Shown piece by piece: positions 6,996 to 9,394 of a DNA stretch of 9,394 nucleotides. This stretch comes from Pseudomonadota bacterium. Lineage in GTDB: Bacteria; CALINM01. Both the position numbers and the translations under genes were made by a program. Location of the stretch: the NCBI GenBank assembly GCA_026415985.1, contig JAOAGA010000065.1, positions 1-9,394 of the forward strand, read 5' to 3'. Within the stretch, counting starts at the first letter, position 1; each line of letters begins with the position of its first letter. The notes beneath the pieces are model-generated. The model had not been told where the DNA came from. It ran no database searches and saw only the letters and a list, made by a program, of their open reading frames with translations.

Positions 6996-7693
6996 AATTT
7001 CCTGTGAAAGATATAAATACCAAAAACATCAGAACTTTTATGCCAATAATGTCCATTTTCATAAATAAGATTCTTATAAATTTTCAGTTTTTCAAAACAA
7101 GAGATGGGCCTTTTTTCATAAAATTCCATATGTTCGTATGCTTCTTTAAGAGAGTGATATGCAAAGGAAGTATCGGCAGTAAAAACTCTAAAAAGTTTCA
7201 ACTCATAGTCTTTTTGGATTTTGATTCTATTATTTTGATTCTTTAATTCTGATACAATAAAAACATATCTCGCTTCCAATGAAAAAACCTTAGTCAAAGC
7301 TAACTCAAATGGGATATCCATTAGATGCAAACTATTACATGCAATTACTATGTCATAACCACGATATTCAAATGTTGGTATATCCTCCCACCTCCTTGTG
7401 TCAAAGTTTATGAAATCGATCTCCCTCTTAAAAATCTCTTGAAAAAGAAGGTTTCTCATGTTCAAAGAGGGTTCTATTATTGTTACGTCACACCCCACAG
7501 ATGACAAGGGAAGAGATAGGACACCATTTCCGCCACCAATATCAAGGACTCTAAAATTTGGTTCTATAATCTTAAATAAAAGTTCTAAGATCTGTTTATG
7601 AAAATGATTGTGTTCTATCCACAATTTATACCACTTTGCATAACTATTCCAGAAAGAAACTGAATTTGAAAGATATTCACATTTAAAATACAC
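6992..7693 (-). CDS. Class I SAM-dependent methyltransferase, linked to the uptake operon
   Basis: A 233-residue cytoplasmic protein with a Rossmann-type SAM-binding core. Motif I is VLDIGGGNG (49-57), the acidic residue at the end of strand 2 is Glu75 (TIIEPS), Asp98 lies in the motif II/III region (NFDTRRW), and the strand-4 motif is YDIVIACNSLHLMDI (113-127). The N-terminal 45 residues are aromatic-rich (FWNSYAKWYKLW) as in many type 11/12 methyltransferases that shield a small-molecule substrate. I chose the GTG at 7693: AGGAGG sits 5 nt upstream and no ATG fits. It lies 61 bp before the receptor on the same strand and is probably co-transcribed. The acceptor is unknown. A role in making, modifying or degrading the ligand carried by the receptor is inference from position. 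Confidence 0.87.
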   Translation of the reverse strand: MYFKCEYLSNSVSFWNSYAKWYKLWIEHNHFHKQILELLFKIIEPNFRVLDIGGGNGVLSLPLSSVGCDVTIIEPSLNMRNLLFQEIFKREIDFINFDTRRWEDIPTFEYRGYDIVIACNSLHLMDIPFELALTKVFSLEARYVFIVSELKNQNNRIKIQKDYELKLFRVFTADTSFAYHSLKEAYEHMEFYEKRPISCFEKLKIYKNLIYENGHYWHKSSDVFGIYIFHRKF

Positions 7694-7730
7694 GAAAACC
7701 TCCTGATTGAACTTCCTTCAGGAAAGATTT

Positions 7731-7745
7731 ACATCTTCGTGATGT
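7731..7745 (-). repeat. Leader hairpin of the methyltransferase gene with ACGAA loop
   Basis: On the minus strand ACATC-ACGAA-GATGT is a perfect 5-bp stem, 38 nt before the GTG start. A matching hairpin with the same loop and a changed stem pair is in the tonB leader (8628-8640). On the plus strand the loop reads TTCGT, and a run of five T's follows after 5 nt. Confidence 0.45.
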
Positions 7746-7782
7746 GATGATTTTTATAAATAAGAATGGCTAAAATAGATTA

Positions 7783-7800
7783 TGATGCATTCGTGCATCA
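7783..7800. repeat. Perfect 7-bp palindrome at the predicted transcription start; plus-strand terminator shape
   Basis: TGATGCA-TTCG-TGCATCA is a perfect 7-bp stem with a UUCG-type loop. On the plus strand it is followed by A and eight T's (7802-7809), the form of an intrinsic terminator, yet no plus-strand gene precedes it. On the minus strand it begins within a few nt of the predicted start of the methyltransferase transcript, where it could be an operator or a 5'-terminal stem. Which use is real cannot be decided from sequence. Confidence 0.55.
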
Positions 7801-7812
7801 ATTTTTTTTATC

Positions 7813-7840
7813 ATTATAACAAAAAATTAATCCCTGTCAA
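7813..7840 (-). promoter_or_regulatory. Consensus sigma-70 promoter for the methyltransferase/receptor operon
   Basis: On the minus strand TTGACA (7840-7835) and TATAAT (7818-7813) match the consensus at all twelve positions, with a 16-nt spacer. The predicted start is near 7806, giving a leader of about 110 nt before the GTG. The overlapping stretch TATAATGATAAA resembles two Fur-type hexamers, but this is weak in such AT-rich DNA. A fully consensus promoter suggests strong expression that is held back by a regulator or by the leader. Confidence 0.7.
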
Positions 7841-7855
7841 TTTTTTTTTGAAATC

Positions 7856-8602
7856 TTATCTTTTTTCTGAATCTAAATTAAACCTGATAGTAAGTAATGC
7901 TTTAGATAATATTGGTTTTCCATTAATTTTTGCAGGACTAAAAGTTGATTTTCTGACTGCTTCCACAGCAGACTCTGTCATACCATATCCCGCTGATTCT
8001 ATAACTTCAGTTTCTAAGAGATTACCATGTTCATCTATGGTTAATCTCAAAACAACTACCCCCTGAATCCCTAATTTTTTAGCCAGAAGCGGATAAATTG
8101 GTAACACTTTTTTTAAAAATTTGGGAGCATTATCTCTACCTATGATGAGATCCTCTGTTGCTTTGCTGTCAAAGGTCTTATGTCCATCAAGCATATTACT
8201 TGAATTTGTTTTTTTCTCGATTATATTTTCTTCTTTATTGTAGGTATCATTTTTGAGATTATCTACAAATCTTTGAACCAGATTTTGTTCTGAACTTTCC
8301 TGTCTCAAACTAATTTCTTCGGTTATTACCTCTTCTATATTATTTTTTACCTCAATATTTGTGTCATCTGACAACAAATGTTTCTCATCTTTTGCTCTAT
8401 TTATTGTTTTTGAGTTATTTCTTAAAGTAAGTTTTTTATAAGAAGAATTTACTGGTTTAGTAATATCAACGATAATAAAATCATTAGCAACTTGAATTTT
8501 AGGAATGCTTCTATATGTTGGTAACAAAAATAAAAAAAGATGAAAACACAATGAAATTGTTAGTGAAAAAATTTTTTCTCTATTCATAAAATATTTTTTC
8601 AT
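7856..8602 (-). CDS. tonB: TonB energy-transducing protein
   Basis: A 248-residue inner-membrane protein that couples the proton motive force to outer-membrane receptors. A short basic N-terminus is followed by one membrane helix (about 11-29) containing SLCFH, the Ser-x-x-x-His motif (Ser17, His21) needed in known TonB proteins for contact with ExbB/ExbD. The periplasmic linker (about 30-158) is rich in Asn, Glu, Lys and Ser and has almost no proline, unlike the usual Pro-rich spacer. The C-terminal domain (about 160-245) has LPIYPLLAKKLGIQGVVVLRL, HGNLLE and FSPAKINGKPI, clear PF03544 marks. The start at 8602 has no visible ribosome site; Met6 is an alternative. It lies upstream of the methyltransferase and receptor, so it is probably the dedicated TonB of this uptake system. 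No exbB or exbD is present here. Confidence 0.93.
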   Translation of the reverse strand: MKKYFMNREKIFSLTISLCFHLFLFLLPTYRSIPKIQVANDFIIVDITKPVNSSYKKLTLRNNSKTINRAKDEKHLLSDDTNIEVKNNIEEVITEEISLRQESSEQNLVQRFVDNLKNDTYNKEENIIEKKTNSSNMLDGHKTFDSKATEDLIIGRDNAPKFLKKVLPIYPLLAKKLGIQGVVVLRLTIDEHGNLLETEVIESAGYGMTESAVEAVRKSTFSPAKINGKPILSKALLTIRFNLDSEKR

Positions 8603-8627
8603 TTTATAAAATTCGGAATTTAAAAGG

Positions 8628-8640
8628 CACCTTCGTGGTG
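8628..8640 (-). repeat. Leader hairpin of tonB with ACGAA loop
   Basis: On the minus strand CACC-ACGAA-GGTG forms a 4-bp stem with the same pentaloop as the methyltransferase leader hairpin, 25 nt before the tonB ATG. The third stem pair is C-G here and T-A there. On the plus strand the loop is TTCGT, followed after two G's by five T's. Confidence 0.45.
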
Positions 8641-8663
8641 GGTTTTTAGAACCTAACTTTTTG

Positions 8664-8681
8664 ATGTATCTCCGGATACAT
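8664..8681. repeat. Perfect 7-bp palindrome at the predicted tonB transcription start
   Basis: ATGTATC-TCCG-GATACAT is a perfect 7-bp stem with a 4-nt centre. On the plus strand the loop is TCCG closed by C-G, the stable cUNCGg form; no T-run follows closely. On the minus strand it begins at about the predicted start of the tonB transcript, the same arrangement as 7783-7800 for the methyltransferase, though the stem sequence differs. Operator or 5' stem are both possible. Confidence 0.5.
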
Positions 8682-8685
8682 TTAA

Positions 8686-8714
8686 ATGTTAAAAAAAATA
8701 TTTATTTTTGTCAA
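8686..8714 (-). promoter_or_regulatory. Probable tonB promoter
   Basis: On the minus strand a perfect -35 TTGACA (8714-8709) is followed after 17 nt by TAACAT (8691-8686), a four-of-six -10 box. The predicted start is near 8679, giving a leader of about 77 nt. The spacer is almost pure A/T. Confidence 0.5.
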
Positions 8715-8752
8715 AATATTTCAGATAAAATATACAGAATTAACAGATTAAA

Positions 8753-8761
8753 TGATATAAT
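8753..8761 (+). promoter_or_regulatory. Extended -10 promoter of the thioesterase gene
   Basis: TGATATAAT is a perfect extended -10 element (TG-N-TATAAT) 22 nt before the ATG at 8784. The -35 region at 17-nt spacing (TACAGA) is poor, as often seen with extended -10 promoters. The predicted leader is only about 16 nt. Confidence 0.5.
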
Positions 8762-8783
8762 TTAAATAAGTATTAATAAATAT

Positions 8784-9188
8784 ATGTACAGGAAACGTAT
8801 AGAAGAAATAATTAAAGGTGATAAACTTTTCCATTTATACGGGATGGAAGTTCTATCAACCGATTTAGGGTATGCAAGGCTTCAGGCAGAGGTTAAGGAG
8901 GAACATCTTAATGCCCACAATATCGCCCATGGTGCTATGATTTTTGCTTTAATGGACGTTGCCTTTGCAATTTCTGTAAACTCCTATGAAGATGCTGTAG
9001 GCATCCAGTTTGGGTTCAATATATTCAAGTCTACTGGATTAGGCGATGTGATAATAGCTGAGTCAAAAGTTATTCACAAGGGAAGAAGCAGTATGGTTGT
9101 AGAAGTTAAAGCAGAAAGTAAAAATACAGGTAAAATACTTGCAAAGGGGATGGCAACCGCTCTTCCTCTTCCTAAAAAAATCACTTAA
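8784..9188 (+). CDS. PaaI-family hotdog-fold thioesterase
   Basis: A 134-residue single-domain hotdog protein that would hydrolyse an acyl- or aryl-CoA thioester in the cytoplasm. The core motif LNAHNIAHGAMIFALMDVAFA (42-62) matches the Asn-x(5)-His-Gly-x(7)-Asp pattern of PaaI. Asn43, His49, Gly50 and the presumed catalytic Asp58 at the start of the central helix are all present. Beta strands follow (QFGFNIFKSTGLGDVIIAESKVIHKGRSS, about 75-103) and the protein ends in a short basic tail. The length is typical, and the N-terminus MYRKRIEEIIKGDKLFHLYGMEV fits the family, so the ATG at 8784 is right although no ribosome site is visible. It is divergent from tonB and five bases ahead of the DUF362 gene. 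Its substrate is unknown; PaaI itself acts in phenylacetate degradation, but no other such gene is here. Confidence 0.92.
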   Translation: MYRKRIEEIIKGDKLFHLYGMEVLSTDLGYARLQAEVKEEHLNAHNIAHGAMIFALMDVAFAISVNSYEDAVGIQFGFNIFKSTGLGDVIIAESKVIHKGRSSMVVEVKAESKNTGKILAKGMATALPLPKKIT

Positions 9189-9193
9189 AAATA

Positions 9194-9394
9194 ATGTTTA
9201 AAACAAAAATCAATAATGTTTCAAAATATGAAGATATCAATAAAATTAAAGAGGTTTTGGCCAACTCTTTAAACTTTATAAATCGCCCGTTGGAGCAACA
9301 CAAAAGATATCTTGTCAAACCTAACTTATTAAAACCATCATTAGCAGAAAGTGCCATAACTACCCATCCTGCCATAATCAGAGCAGTTATAGAG
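9194..9394 (+). CDS. DUF362-family protein, partial (C-terminus off the right edge)
   Basis: The first 67 codons are open from ATG 9194 to the window edge. The segment KRYLVKPNLLKPS (about 37-49) followed by ITTHPAIIRAVIE (55-67) is the N-terminal signature of DUF362 proteins: a Lys-Pro-Asn loop and a Thr-His-Pro before a helix. Members of this family often continue into a domain with 4Fe-4S cysteine clusters, which cannot be seen here. Their activity is poorly defined. The gene starts five bases after the thioesterase stop, so the two are likely co-transcribed. No ribosome site is visible. The minus-strand frame over the same bases has no family features and is a shadow. Confidence 0.82.
   Translation, partial: MFKTKINNVSKYEDINKIKEVLANSLNFINRPLEQHKRYLVKPNLLKPSLAESAITTHPAIIRAVIE

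Noticed and set aside
7004-7246. 80-codon plus-strand open frame
   Set aside because: It is antisense within the methyltransferase, whose SAM motifs are clear; no ribosome site or family features.
7694-7806. Cobalamin, SAM or NiCo riboswitch in the methyltransferase leader
   Set aside because: The leader is about 110 nt and lacks any conserved core of these classes that I can recognise; kept only as an unknown structured leader.
7806-7818. Fur box overlapping the methyltransferase promoter
   Set aside because: Only about two degenerate hexamers match and the -10 box itself supplies much of the similarity; not enough to call iron control.
7782-8066. 94-codon plus-strand open frame
   Set aside because: It lies antisense to the conserved C-terminal domain of TonB and begins inside the terminator-like palindrome; shadow frame.
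9181-9375. 64-codon minus-strand open frame
   Set aside because: The plus strand over the same bases encodes a recognisable DUF362 N-terminus that is open to the window edge.

Overview
The window comes from an AT-rich (roughly one-third G+C by eye) Gram-negative bacterium. A TonB protein, a 672-residue TonB-dependent outer-membrane receptor and a periplasmic binding protein show that the cell has two membranes. The AT bias together with MSHA-type pseudopilins would fit a lineage such as Deferribacterota or a related anaerobic proteobacterial-type group. That assignment is a guess from gene content and no marker gene here fixes it. Almost every gene up to 8602 is on the minus strand; the last two are on the plus strand.

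Layout by region. (1) 1-1495, minus strand: four tightly overlapping prepilin-like genes in the order MshC-like, MshD-like, MshO-like, MshP-like, the last running off the left edge. This is the order of the minor-pilin part of the mannose-sensitive haemagglutinin (MSHA) type IV pilus locus. The first gene starts at TTG and has its own likely promoter at 1611-1638. (2) 1652-6930, minus strand: a nutrient-uptake operon of TonB-dependent receptor, class III periplasmic binding protein, FecCD/BtuC-type permease, ATPase, and a 154-residue protein of unknown function. From the binding protein onward, junctions are abutting, 1 nt apart or 4-nt overlapping. A 10-bp stem-loop sits between receptor and binding protein. 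(3) 6992-8602, minus strand: a SAM-dependent methyltransferase just ahead of the receptor, preceded by a TonB gene. Each has its own promoter and a structured leader. (4) 8784-9394, plus strand: a PaaI-type hotdog thioesterase and the start of a DUF362 protein, divergent from tonB.

How they fit together. TonB probably powers the receptor, which would bring a metal chelate or corrinoid-type ligand across the outer membrane. The binding protein, permease and ATPase would then carry it across the inner membrane. The class of transporter (iron-siderophore / cobalamin / nickel-chelate type) is clear, but the substrate is not. A methyltransferase and an unknown protein in the same cluster suggest processing of the ligand or an accessory step.

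The most unusual signal is in the leaders of tonB and of the methyltransferase. Each begins with a perfect 7-bp palindrome around a 4-nt centre at the predicted transcription start, followed by a hairpin with the same ACGAA loop. The stem of that hairpin differs between the two leaders by a compensatory base-pair change. The same hairpins read on the plus strand have UNCG-type loops and three are followed by T-runs, so an antisense or terminator role is also possible. No intergenic stretch exceeds 300 bases. I saw no tRNA, rRNA, insertion sequence or CRISPR array.
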